From: Rhodothermota bacterium
Lineage (GTDB): Bacteria > Hydrogenedentota > Hydrogenedentia > Hydrogenedentales > GCA-2746185
Length of the DNA: 9,432 nucleotides
Direction of reading: 5' to 3'
Assembly: GCA_009885415.1 (NCBI GenBank)
Contig: VFKU01000097.1
Location: 1-9,432, forward strand
Shown here: positions 1 to 8,100 of the stretch, piece by piece
Layout of the letters: every line of letters begins with the position of its first letter
Numbering within the stretch: the stretch's first letter is position 1
The notes under the pieces: generated by a model
What the model saw: the letters and a program-made list of their open reading frames with translations, nothing else
Databases searched by the model: none
What the model was told of the DNA's origin: nothing
Program-made: the position numbers and the translations under genes

Positions 1-1
1 C

Positions 2-1447
2 GACATCGAGACCGCGACGCCGGACGACGACGAGGCACTGGCCGGCTGGGTGGCCACGCGCTGCCCGCACCTGCCGGTCGACGATCGCCTGCTGTCGCTC
101 GGCTACCGCTTCTATCACCTCGGCGACTCGGAACTGCCGCCGGTCTATCGCCAAGTGCTTGACCAACACGGCCACACTGAGTTCCTAGGCTACGAGGCCC
201 TCGAGGCCGACGGCAAGATTCTGGCCCTCGTCAAGGGCGGCAAGTCCGTCGATTCGATCAAGGAAGGCGACGAGGCCGAAATCATCCTCGACCGGAGCCC
301 CTTTTACGCCGAGTCCGGCGGGCAGATTGGCGACACCGGCCTGCTCGACAGCGTGGGCGGCAGCGCGTTGGTGAAGGACACCAAGGCGCCCTTGAAGCAC
401 TTGCGCGTGCACAAGGTGAGTTGCAACGCGGGCATTCTGAAGGTAGGCGATAAGGTCCGCGCGCAAGTCGACGCCGATCGACACCGCGAGATCATGAACC
501 ACCACACGGCGACGCACCTGCTCCAGGCGGCCCTGCAAAACGTCCTTGGCGAACACGTCCACCAGGCCGGTTCGCTTGTGACCCCCGGGAGGCTTCGCTT
601 CGACTTCACGCATTTCGAGGGGATTGATGCCGAGCGCCTGCACGACATCGAGCGCCTCGTGAACGACTACGTGCGGACCGACACCGAGGTCAAAACCAGC
701 ATCTGGGACCTCGACGAGGCGCGAGAGGCCGGCGCCATGGCGCTCTTCGGCGAGAAGTATGAGGACCAGGTGCGGGTCGTGCAGGTCGGCGACATTTCGA
801 TGGAACTCTGCGGCGGCACACACGTCGCGCGAACCGGCGCGATCGGCACCATCAAGCTCGTCTCCGAAGCCTCCGTCTCCTCCGGCGTGCGACGCATCGA
901 GGCGGTCTGCGGCGCGGCGGCGGTCGAGCGTGTACAGGCTTCCGATGCCGCGCTCGTGCGCTCGGCGCGCCTGCTCGGCGCGACGCCGGACGAACTCGAG
1001 GCCCGCGTGCGCGCGTTGCTCGAAGAAAACAAGCGCCTCGGCCGCGAAGTCGACAAGTGGAAACGCGCCGCCGCGACGGGGCAGTCGGTGGATTATCTGG
1101 GGAAGGTAGTGCAGTTGAATGGAGTGCGCCTGCTCGCGACGGAAGTTGAGGGGCAGGACCAGGCCGGCCTGCGAATGCTCGTGGACGACCTCCGCGAGAA
1201 ACTCACTTCCGGCGTGATCGTGCTCGGCAGCGCGGTCGACGGCAAGGCCGCGCTCTGCGCCTGGGTCAGCGACGACCTCAACAAGACCCTGCGCGCCGGC
1301 GACATTATGAAGCAGCTCGCACCGATCGTCGGCGGGGGCGGTGGTGGCCGGCCGGATCTGGCGGTGGCCGGAGGCAAGCTCGGCGATAAAGTGCCCGAAG
1401 CGATCGCCAAGGCGCCGGAGATCGTCGCCCTGCTCCTGATCGGCTGA
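2..1447 (+). CDS. alaS: Alanyl-tRNA synthetase, C-terminal part (5' end outside window)
   Basis: AlaRS charges tRNA-Ala in the cytoplasm and hydrolyses mischarged Ser- or Gly-tRNA-Ala. The frame is open from base 2, so the class II catalytic core must lie upstream. Visible parts are the editing-domain beta-barrel (TPFYAESGG-like segment, 290-345), the first zinc motif HTATH (503-517), the second zinc motif CGGTH (809-823), a charged helical linker (about 1000-1070) and the DHHA1 domain ending in a glycine run followed by RPDLAVAGGK (about 1331-1380). These are standard bacterial AlaRS features in the usual order. The first ~56 codons (2-170) do not resemble the helical linker normally found before the editing domain; see findings. 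The stop is 3 nt before ruvX, suggesting an operon. Identity is very secure from base 175 onward. Confidence 0.96.
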   Translation, partial: DIETATPDDDEALAGWVATRCPHLPVDDRLLSLGYRFYHLGDSELPPVYRQVLDQHGHTEFLGYEALEADGKILALVKGGKSVDSIKEGDEAEIILDRSPFYAESGGQIGDTGLLDSVGGSALVKDTKAPLKHLRVHKVSCNAGILKVGDKVRAQVDADRHREIMNHHTATHLLQAALQNVLGEHVHQAGSLVTPGRLRFDFTHFEGIDAERLHDIERLVNDYVRTDTEVKTSIWDLDEAREAGAMALFGEKYEDQVRVVQVGDISMELCGGTHVARTGAIGTIKLVSEASVSSGVRRIEAVCGAAAVERVQASDAALVRSARLLGATPDELEARVRALLEENKRLGREVDKWKRAAATGQSVDYLGKVVQLNGVRLLATEVEGQDQAGLRMLVDDLREKLTSGVIVLGSAVDGKAALCAWVSDDLNKTLRAGDIMKQLAPIVGGGGGGRPDLAVAGGKLGDKVPEAIAKAPEIVALLLIG

Positions 1448-1450
1448 CCC

Positions 1451-1891
1451 GTGGACGAGGGCCGCATCCTGGGGCTGGACGTCGGGGACGTGCGGACGGG
1501 AGTGGCGCGGAGCGATCCGCTGGGCTTCCTGGCCTCACCACTGACCACCATCCAGGTCGAGTCGCCCGAGGCGGACGCGGTGGCCATCGCGCGGATCGTC
1601 AAGGAGCAGGAGGCGATCAAGATCGTCGTCGGCCTGCCGCTGAACCGCGAAGGCGGCATCGGCCCGCAAGCGCAAAAAGTGCTCGACTTCATCGGCGTAC
1701 TGCGTACTGCGACCCGCGTAGAAATCGTCACCATCGACGAACGCTTTAGCACCGCCGCCGCCCACCGCGCGCTTCACGAGAGCGGAGTCCGCTCGAAGAA
1801 ACACCGCGGCGTCATCGACAAAGCCGCCGCCACGCAGATTCTGCAACTCTATCTCGACCGCGAAGACGCTCGCAGAAAGCGCGGCGAATGA
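1451..1891 (+). CDS. ruvX: RuvX/YqgF family RNase H-fold nuclease (putative pre-16S rRNA nuclease)
   Basis: This 146-residue protein belongs to the YqgF/RuvX family, cytoplasmic RNase H-fold enzymes linked to 16S rRNA 5'-end maturation and in some bacteria to Holliday-junction resolution. The family signatures are all visible: ILGLDVG at the N terminus with Asp10, VVGLPLN at 59-65, DERFST at 96-101, and VIDKAAA at 121-127 with Asp123. Asp10, Glu97 or Asp96, and Asp123 are the likely metal-binding acids. The length is normal for the family. The start is GTG at 1451, only 3 nt after the alaS stop. No good Shine-Dalgarno precedes it, so translation is probably coupled to alaS. Its stop overlaps the mltG start (ATGA). 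Confidence 0.96.
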   Translation: MDEGRILGLDVGDVRTGVARSDPLGFLASPLTTIQVESPEADAVAIARIVKEQEAIKIVVGLPLNREGGIGPQAQKVLDFIGVLRTATRVEIVTIDERFSTAAAHRALHESGVRSKKHRGVIDKAAATQILQLYLDREDARRKRGE

Positions 1892-2988
1892 CGGACGAAG
1901 CGCCCGAGACCCTACAAGAACCCGCGCCCGCGCCGCACCGAAGTTTCGTCCGGCGCGTTGCAGGGAGCGCGATCCTGTCGCTCGCGCTCTTCGCTATCGG
2001 CGCTGCTTCGAGCGCCTATCTCGTCTATCAATATGTGCAAGGACCGGGTGTCGCCGGCGAGCCGATCACCGTCGTCATTCCCGAGGGCGCCTCAGGCCGC
2101 CAGGCCGGTGATCTCGTCGCGAAAGCCGGCCTCATCGAGCACGAAGCGTTCTTTCGGCTCGCAATCTACTTGGATCATTCCGGCGGTACCATCAAGCACG
2201 GCGAGCACCGTATCCCGAAAGGTCTGAGTCCATCTGAAATCCTCCGCCGCCTCAAGGAAGCGCCTGAGGCCGCTGTGGGCGCCTTTAAGCTGACTATTCC
2301 CGAGGGGCTGACCATCGCACAGATTGCCGAGCTCAGCGCCGATTCGGCGGGCCTGATGGCCGCGGTGTCTGCGATTACGCCGAAAGAGGCGCTCGGCATC
2401 GACGCGCCCGGCCTTGAAGGCTTTCTCATGCCGAACACGTATTACTTCGACGCGCCGCCCTCGGGCGAAGAACTCGTGCAGCGCATGCTAAAACAATTCC
2501 GCGAAGAATGGGCCGCGCTGTCCACGGAATTCCCGGACGCCGCGAAGGACCCGCTCAAGGTGCTTACCGTAGCGTCGCTCGTCGAGGAAGAAGCGCGCGT
2601 GGACGAAGAGCGACCGCTCGTGGCGGCGGTGATCTACAATCGTCTCGCGGCGGGCCAGCCGCTGCAAATGGATTCGACGCTGCAATATGCGCTGAAGAAA
2701 TACGGCCAACGCCTGCTCGACGAGGACAAGGAGGTCGAGTCGCCGTACAATACGTATAAGGTGGCGGGGCTACCGCCCGGCCCGATCTCGAATCCGGGCC
2801 GCGCCAGCCTGCGGGCCGCGCTGGCCCCGGCGAAGGTGAAGTACCGCTACTTCGTCTCGAACGCAGACGGCAAGACGCATACCTTCAGCACTACGCTCAA
2901 AGAACACGAAGCGGCGGTTGCGAAATACCGCAAGGAAATCCGCGCGCAACGTAGAGAAGAACGAGAAGAAGACGCCGGGGAAAAATGA
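1888..2988 (+). CDS. mltG: Endolytic peptidoglycan transglycosylase MltG (YceG-like)
   Basis: MltG cleaves nascent glycan strands in the periplasm and is thought to set glycan chain length by terminating polymerisation. The 366-residue product has a short basic cytoplasmic tail, one membrane anchor (about residues 24-46) and a LysM-like segment (about 60-125). The YceG catalytic domain follows, with LEGFLMPNTYYF (176-187), ASLVEEEA (229-236, holding the catalytic Glu, probably E233), VIYNRL with PLQMDSTLQYAL (249-269), SPYNTY-x4-LPPGPISNPG (285-304) and YFVSNADGKTHTFS (321-334). These are the diagnostic blocks. The C terminus is a highly charged Arg/Glu tail. The start is ATG overlapping the ruvX stop by 4 nt (ATGA), implying translational coupling. 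An order of alaS, ruvX and mltG-like genes is conserved across several phyla, which supports all three calls. Confidence 0.96.
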   Translation: MTDEAPETLQEPAPAPHRSFVRRVAGSAILSLALFAIGAASSAYLVYQYVQGPGVAGEPITVVIPEGASGRQAGDLVAKAGLIEHEAFFRLAIYLDHSGGTIKHGEHRIPKGLSPSEILRRLKEAPEAAVGAFKLTIPEGLTIAQIAELSADSAGLMAAVSAITPKEALGIDAPGLEGFLMPNTYYFDAPPSGEELVQRMLKQFREEWAALSTEFPDAAKDPLKVLTVASLVEEEARVDEERPLVAAVIYNRLAAGQPLQMDSTLQYALKKYGQRLLDEDKEVESPYNTYKVAGLPPGPISNPGRASLRAALAPAKVKYRYFVSNADGKTHTFSTTLKEHEAAVAKYRKEIRAQRREEREEDAGEK

Positions 2989-3041
2989 AAATGGGTATGA
3001 ATGAAAACTCCGTCAAGCCCTCGAAGGAGGAGCCATCCCCC

Positions 3042-3072
3042 TTTGTCATTCTGGGCGGAGCGAAGAATCTCG
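3042..3072. repeat. Dispersed CATTCTG...GAAGAATCTC-type intergenic repeat
   Basis: The spacer between mltG and the kinase contains GTCATTCTGGGCGG (3045-3058) followed by AGCGAAGAATCTCG (3059-3072). I recognise this from memory as a one-base variant of a repeat seen between genes in many environmental bacterial genomes. It is known for spawning spurious predicted peptides containing RSAQND on the opposite strand, and that peptide does occur here. ATTCT (3048-3052) and AGAAT (3064-3068) form a weak inverted repeat. The repeat identity is recalled, not searched. Its function is unknown. Confidence 0.6.
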
Positions 3073-3138
3073 CACACCAGCGTCCCCGCTTTCGCGCGGA
3101 ATTATCGGAAACCCGAGGCCACGGGATAGCAACGAGCC

Positions 3139-3143
3139 AAGGA
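3139..3143 (+). promoter_or_regulatory. Ribosome binding site for the GHMP kinase
   Basis: AAGGA lies 8 nt upstream of the GTG at 3152. It supports GTG as the start, which puts the conserved ARAGLAGNPSD block at residue 9, as expected near the N terminus of this kinase family. Confidence 0.6.
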
Positions 3144-3151
3144 ATCAGACC

Positions 3152-4147
3152 GTGGTAATCGAATCGGTGGCCTACGCGCGCGCGGGACTCGCCGGAAATC
3201 CCTCAGACGGGTACTTCGGCAAGTGCCTCGCCGTGATCGTCAAGGACTTCTCGGCCCGCGTCTGGCTCGAACCGCATGACACCATCGAGATCGTTCCCAG
3301 TCCCGAAGACCGCCCCGCCTACGCTTCCCTCGACGACTTCATGCATGAAATCCAACTGCACGGCTACTACGGCGCGGAGCGCCTCATGAAGGCCGCCATC
3401 CGCCGCTTCGTGCGCTACTGCCGCGAACACGGCCACCCGCTCCATTCGCGCGGCTTCCGCTTGAAATACAGTTCAACCATCCCGCGTCGCGTCGGCCTCT
3501 CGGGCTCGAGCGCGCTGATCACCGCAACCCTGCGCTGCCTCATGAAATTCTACAGCGCGGAAATTCCCAAGCCCGTCCTCGCCTCGCTCATCCGAAACGT
3601 CGAAAACGAAGACCTCGGCATCGGCGCAGGATTCATGGATCGCGTGATGCAGGTCTACGAAGGCTGCGTGTTCATGGACCTCGATCGCGCCTACGTCGAG
3701 CAACACGGCTACGGCCGCTACGAAGAAATCGACATCAAGCTCTTGCCGCCGCTCTACATCGCCTACCGCACCGATCTCGCCGAAGGTTCCGAAGTCTTTC
3801 ACAACAACATCAAAGAACGATTTTTCCGGGGCGACCCAGACGTCGTCGAGGCCATGCGCGACTTCGCCGCGATCGCGCAGACGGTCCGCGATCTCGTGGT
3901 GGCCGGGCGCGGGAACGAAATCGACCCCTGGATGGACAAAAACTTCGATCGCCGCCTCTCGATCTTCAAACTCTCCCAAGGCGACATAGAAATGGTCGAA
4001 CGCGCGCGAACCACCGGCGCCAGCGCGAAATTTGCCGGCTCCGGCGGTGCCATCGTCGGAACCTACCCCGACGACGCGACCTATGAGCGCCTGGTAAAGG
4101 TCTTCGCGGGCACGGGCACAGAGGTTTTCAAGCCGACCATTGCGTAA
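3152..4147 (+). CDS. GHMP-family sugar kinase resembling plant glucuronokinase
   Basis: This 331-residue cytoplasmic GHMP kinase has all three family motifs: ARAGLAGNPSDGYFG (9-23), the ATP-binding loop IPRRVGLSGSSAL (110-122) and GASAKFAGSGGAIVG (289-303). LGIGAGFMDRVMQVYEG (155-171) contains Asp163, the likely catalytic base. GYYGAERLMKA (71-81), LLPPLYIAY (197-205) and NFDRRLSIF (264-272) match, from memory, blocks of Arabidopsis-type glucuronokinase, which makes glucuronic acid 1-phosphate for UDP-glucuronate salvage. The resemblance runs the full length, so a uronic acid or related sugar 1-kinase is the best guess. No pyrophosphorylase or uronate catabolic gene lies nearby to confirm it. 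Other GHMP sugar kinases (galacturonate, fucose, heptose) are alternatives. It sits 163 nt after mltG, and the exported phosphoesterase starts 66 nt downstream on the same strand. Confidence 0.85.
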   Translation: MVIESVAYARAGLAGNPSDGYFGKCLAVIVKDFSARVWLEPHDTIEIVPSPEDRPAYASLDDFMHEIQLHGYYGAERLMKAAIRRFVRYCREHGHPLHSRGFRLKYSSTIPRRVGLSGSSALITATLRCLMKFYSAEIPKPVLASLIRNVENEDLGIGAGFMDRVMQVYEGCVFMDLDRAYVEQHGYGRYEEIDIKLLPPLYIAYRTDLAEGSEVFHNNIKERFFRGDPDVVEAMRDFAAIAQTVRDLVVAGRGNEIDPWMDKNFDRRLSIFKLSQGDIEMVERARTTGASAKFAGSGGAIVGTYPDDATYERLVKVFAGTGTEVFKPTIA

Positions 4148-4155
4148 CGCGTGCT

Positions 4156-4171
4156 GGCCTTCATCAAGGCC
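4156..4171 (+). other. Small hairpin between kinase and phosphoesterase
   Basis: GGCCTT-CATC-AAGGCC forms a perfect 6-bp stem with a 4-nt loop, 8 nt after the kinase stop. No T-tract follows, so it is not a convincing intrinsic terminator. It could protect the upstream mRNA end, weakly attenuate, or mean nothing. Confidence 0.35.
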
Positions 4172-4200
4172 TCACAATGGCGTAGGATACTGAACCATCA

Positions 4201-4208
4201 AGGGAGGA
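4201..4208 (+). promoter_or_regulatory. Strong Shine-Dalgarno for the phosphoesterase
   Basis: AGGGAGGA ends 5 nt before the ATG at 4214. It decides the start in favour of 4214 over an in-frame GTG at 4151. The ATG also begins a clean signal peptide. Confidence 0.8.
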
Positions 4209-4213
4209 TTCGT

Positions 4214-5110
4214 ATGCGCATTTCATTGATTTTGATCCTGTTCGCGTTCGCCGCCGCGCCCGCACTTGCGCAAGAGGTCCACGGCGCCGGCTGCGATCCC
4301 ACTGCGATCGTGCCGCATAACGGCAAGCCGGCTATTTCAACGAACGGTCCGCTCACCTTTGCGATCGTGACGGACCTGACCGGGGTCGGCGACGGTGAGA
4401 ACGGCATGCCGCGCCGCGAACGCATCTTCAAGCGCGCGATTGACCAGATCAACGTCGCGAACCCCGAGTTCGTCGTGAGCGTCGGCGATCTCATCCAGGG
4501 GCCCGGCAAGAAAGATCCGCGGCCGATCGCCGAGCAGTGGAGCGAATTCAACGGCTGGGTGAAGGAATTCAACGCACGCTTCTACTACGTCGTCGGCAAT
4601 CACGACATCGGCTCGCTCGACGAGCAGGCGGAGTGGTGCCGACAGCACGGCGCGCGGTACTACAACTTCGTCTACAAGAACGTGCTGTTTCTCTTCCTCG
4701 ATTCCGAAGATCCGCCCCCGACCCACATCGGCGAGGCGCAAGCCGACTTCGTCGAGCGCGCGCTGAAGGACAACCCGAAGGTCGACTGGACGCTCGTCTT
4801 CTTCCACAAGCCTTTCTGGGCCTACATGGCGCCCGCTGCGCCGGACCCGGGCTGGGAGCGCGTGAAGGCCGCGCTGCAAGGCCGCAAACACACGGTCTTC
4901 GCCGGGCACGTCCACCGTTACGTCCACTACGTCATCGACGGCACGGAGTACTACACGCTCGCGACGACAGGAGCAAACCACGACCTGAAAGCGGGCACCG
5001 CGGCGGGCGAGCTGGACCATTTCGCATGGGTCACAATGACGCCCGAGGGCCCGCGGCTACTCAATGTGTTGCTGGACGATTTGCCTGAAGCGACCGCGCC
5101 GACCGAGTAG
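4214..5110 (+). CDS. Exported calcineurin-like metallophosphoesterase
   Basis: This 298-residue protein begins with a Sec signal peptide: MR, a hydrophobic core at residues 3-15, and likely signal peptidase I cleavage after ALA at 17-19. It should act outside the cytoplasm. Metallophosphoesterase motifs appear in order: D54-x-T56 in ITDLTG-like context (IVTDLTG, 51-57), GD (91-92), GNHD (128-131), His198 in FFHKPFW and GHVH (231-234). Together they bind a two-metal centre. Motif I is D-x-T instead of the commoner D-x-H; I recall a subfamily with a DRTG-type motif, so this is probably a subfamily trait. The substrate is unknown; a phosphomonoester or phosphodiester is likely. An upstream TTCATC/TAGGAT pair with 17-nt spacing (4160-4188) is a weak possible promoter. 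The stop codon TAG lies inside the inverted repeat that follows. Confidence 0.9.
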   Translation: MRISLILILFAFAAAPALAQEVHGAGCDPTAIVPHNGKPAISTNGPLTFAIVTDLTGVGDGENGMPRRERIFKRAIDQINVANPEFVVSVGDLIQGPGKKDPRPIAEQWSEFNGWVKEFNARFYYVVGNHDIGSLDEQAEWCRQHGARYYNFVYKNVLFLFLDSEDPPPTHIGEAQADFVERALKDNPKVDWTLVFFHKPFWAYMAPAAPDPGWERVKAALQGRKHTVFAGHVHRYVHYVIDGTEYYTLATTGANHDLKAGTAAGELDHFAWVTMTPEGPRLLNVLLDDLPEATAPTE

Positions 5111-5138
5111 GGTGGGCTTCAGCCCACCACACTTTTCT
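5111..5138 (+). terminator. Probable intrinsic terminator after the phosphoesterase
   Basis: A 7-bp GC-rich stem (GGTGGGC at 5111-5117, GCCCACC at 5122-5128) with a TTCA loop is followed by ACACTTTTCT. The T-run is short, so efficiency is uncertain, but the position directly after the stop codon is right. Confidence 0.5.
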
Positions 5139-5149
5139 CCGCGGCGATC

Positions 5150-5174
5150 AGAATGAAAGTGGGCTGAAGCCCAC
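5150..5174 (-). terminator. Probable intrinsic terminator after dnaE
   Basis: Read on the minus strand, GTGGGC-TTCA-GCCCAC (5174-5159) is followed by ACTTTCATTCT-like sequence (T-rich, 5158-5150). It lies just downstream of the dnaE stop. The weak T-tract limits confidence. Confidence 0.4.
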
Positions 5175-5185
5175 CCTACGTTTCT

Positions 5186-8100
5186 TTAATTGCGATGCCG
5201 CGGTAAACCGTTGGTCGCCGCGAACCATAGAGACTGTTCGCCGAAGAGTTCTTCGACCTCGTTCACCAGCCCGCTGGAGGGCTCGACGCGGCAGGCCGAG
5301 GTGGCATGCACGGTCACTTCGCGCGCATCGGGCAAGGTGCAGTGCAGATAAACGTCGCAGACGCCGGCGTGGCGGCCCAGAACCTCCGCGAGGCGATCAA
5401 CCCGCGCGGGCTCGAGCCCGAGCGTGCTCATGCGGATGTGGACCGCCTTCGTGAGACGTTTGCGCGCCTGGTCTACAGGCACGATGTCGTCGACCACGAG
5501 TCCCGCCACCTCCTTGCGGTAGTTGACGTGCGCAGGCATCACCAGCACCGCGTCCGGCGTAAGCAGCGACTCGCAACGCTCGAAGATGTCCGAGAACACC
5601 GTCGCCTCGACCGGCCCTTCGAGCGTGTCGATGGTGACGAAGGCCATCTTTTTCCCTTTGGCGGTGATATGCAGCTTGACCTGCGAGAGCAGACCGCCGA
5701 GCGTCACGGGTTCGTCTTCCTTCTTGTCTCCGAGTTCGGTGAGACCGGGCGTCGTGTAGTGGCGCAGGACCTCGCTCCATTGTTGCAGCGGATGGCTGCT
5801 GACGAAGAGGCCGAGCATTTCCTTTTCCGCCTGGAGCATCACGTGCTCGCTCCATTCGGGCACGTCCGGTTTCGCGTGGCCGTTCGCGGCCTCCGCGTCG
5901 TCGCCCAGCAGATCGAAGAGGGAGGATTGTCCAGCCTCGCGCTCTTTCTGCGCGGCGACGGCCCCGCCGAGCGCCGCGTCGATCGATGCCTCCACCTGCG
6001 CGCGGGTCCAGCCGGTGCACTCGAAGGCGCCCGCCTTGTTCAGACTCTCGACCACGCGCCGGTTCAGCGTCTTCGCGTCGAGTCGCGCACAAAAATCGAA
6101 GATGTCCTTGTAGGGACCGTTGGCGATTCGCTCGGCGACGATCGCTTTGGCCGGGAGCACGCCGACATTCTTCACGGCGAAGAGCCCGAAGAGAATCGTA
6201 TTACCGTCCACCGTGAAATTCACCGCGCTGCGGTTCACGTCGGGCGGAAGGACCGCCGTGTCCATGCGGTTGCACTCGTCGACGTACTTGGCGACCTTCT
6301 CGAGGTTGCCCGATTCACTCGTGAGCAACGCCGCCATGAACTCGCTCGGGTAGTTGGCCTTGAGGAACGCGGTCTGATACGCGACATAGGCGTAGGCCAT
6401 GCTGTGGGACTTGTTGAAGCCGTAGCCGGCGAAGGTCTCGATCTTGTCGAAGAGTTCCGAGGCGAGTTTCGGGCCGATATTGTTCGCTTTCTTGCACCCC
6501 TCGACGAACTTGTCGCGTTGTTCAGCCATGAGTGCGGCATTTTTCTTACCCATCGCCCGCCGCAAGATGTCCGCATGGCCGAGCGTGAACCCGGCCACGG
6601 CCTGCACGATCTGCATCACCTGTTCCTGATACACCGCGATGCCGTAAGTCTCGCGGAGGATCGGCTCGAGCAGCGGGTGATCGTATTTCACCGTGTCGGG
6701 CTGGAATTTCCCCTGGATGTATTCGTCGATAAATTCCATCGGACCGGGGCGGTAGAGCGCGACCAGCGCGCAAATCTCTTCGAGGCTTTGGAGGCCGATG
6801 CGCTTGGTAAGGTCGCGCATGCCGGTACTTTCAAGCTGGAACACGCCGGTCGTCCTGCCCGTGCGAAGCAGTTCGTAAGCCTTCGGATCGTCCGGCTCAA
6901 CGTTGTCGATGTCGATGAAGTTGCCGCGCGCCTCGCGCACCAGCCGCACCGTCTCGTGCACGACCGTCAGCGTGCGCAGGCCGAGGAAGTCCATCTTGAG
7001 CAGACCGATGTCTTCGCAACCCTTCATCTCGACCTGCGTGGCGACAGTCGTGGTATCGGCGGTCTGATAGAGCGCGACGTGATCCATCACCGGCGAATCG
7101 CAGATGACGACGCCGGCGGCGTGCGTGCCGCAATTGCCAACCGTGCCCTCGAGGCGCTTGGCGAGCCGCCAGAGCTTGGCGACCTGCGGATCGTTCCGCA
7201 CGAGTTCCTTGAGCCGTGGCTCCTTCTCGTAGGCTTCGTCCAGGGAAATACCGAGCGTATCGGGCACCATCTTGGCGATGCGGTCCACATCGGGATACTG
7301 CATACCCATCACGCGGCCGACGTTTCTCACGACGTTCTTCGCAAGCATCCGCCCAAACGTGACGATCTGGCAGACGTTGTCTTTGCCGTATTTCCGGCGC
7401 GCATACTCGATCATTTCTTCGCGGCGCACATAGCAGAAGTCGATATCGAAGTCCGGCATCGACACGCGCTCGGGGTTGAGGAAGCGTTCGAAGAGCAAGC
7501 CGTAGCGGATCGGATCGATGTTCGTAATCTTCAGCGCGTAGGCCACGATGCTGCCCGCGCCCGAGCCGCGGCCCGGCCCGACGGGGATGCCCTGCTCGCG
7601 CGCGTAGGCGATGAGGTCCCACACGACGAGGAAATAGTCGGTGAAGCCCATCTGGTTGATCACGCTCATCTCGAAATCGGCGCGATCGATGAGCTCCTTC
7701 TTCGGCTTCTTGCCGTAGCGCTCCTTGAGTCCCGCATGCACCAGTTCGCGCAGAAAATCGACCTTGTCGCGGCCCGCCGGCGGCTGGTAGTTGGGGATCA
7801 GGTGTTGGCCGAGCTTAAGCTCGACGTTGCAGCGCTCCGCGATTTTCTCCGTGTTCGAGACGGCCTCGGGCCATTTCGAAAAGAGATCGCGCATTTCGCC
7901 GGGACTGCGGAAGTAGACTTGGTCGGTCGGGAAGCGAAAGCGGTTCTCCTGCTCGATCTGCGCGTTCGTCTGAATGCAAAGCAGCGCGTCGTGCGGCTCG
8001 CTGTCGTCCTTGTTCACGTAGTGCACGTCGTTCGTCGCGATCAGCGTGAGCCCGTGCTTCTCCGCCATCTCGGCGAGGATCGGGTTCACCTGTTGCTGGT

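Larger units (their letters stand above)
5107..5179. repeat. Nested palindromic (REP-like) element at the convergent gene junction
   Basis: A perfect 21-bp inverted repeat has arms at 5107-5127 and 5159-5179, separated by 31 nt. Each arm is also a hairpin: GTGGGC-TTCA-GCCCAC on the left and GTGGGC-TGAA-GCCCAC on the right. The left arm includes the stop codon of the phosphoesterase (5108-5110), and the right arm ends 6 nt before the dnaE stop. The two-hairpin, head-to-head layout resembles paired REP elements. I believe motifs like GGTGGGCTTCAGCCCACC recur in many environmental genomes, but copy number here is unknown. Confidence 0.85.

Noticed and set aside
185..823. A 212-codon minus-strand frame opposite alaS
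   Set aside because: It is the codon-bias mirror of the conserved AlaRS editing domain and has no recognisable motif.
1331..1353. G-rich run in alaS that could suggest a G-quadruplex
   Set aside because: It encodes the conserved glycine-rich loop of the DHHA1 domain, which explains the composition.
1696..1709. Two tandem copies of CGTACTG within ruvX
   Set aside because: A 7-bp duplication inside coding sequence that does not disrupt the frame or the family motifs; most likely chance.
2847..3077. A minus-strand frame encoding a peptide with EILRSAQNDK
   Set aside because: This is the well-known spurious translation of the dispersed repeat at 3042-3072, extended into antisense mltG sequence.
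2991..3158. A 55-codon plus-strand frame between mltG and the kinase
   Set aside because: It reads through the dispersed repeat (giving FVILGGAKNLA), overlaps the kinase start and has no family signature. A nearby AAGGAGG at 3024-3030 is inside the frame, not before it.
4151..4213. Upstream GTG start for the phosphoesterase
   Set aside because: It would add 21 residues in front of a clean signal peptide and has no Shine-Dalgarno. ATG 4214 has a strong one.
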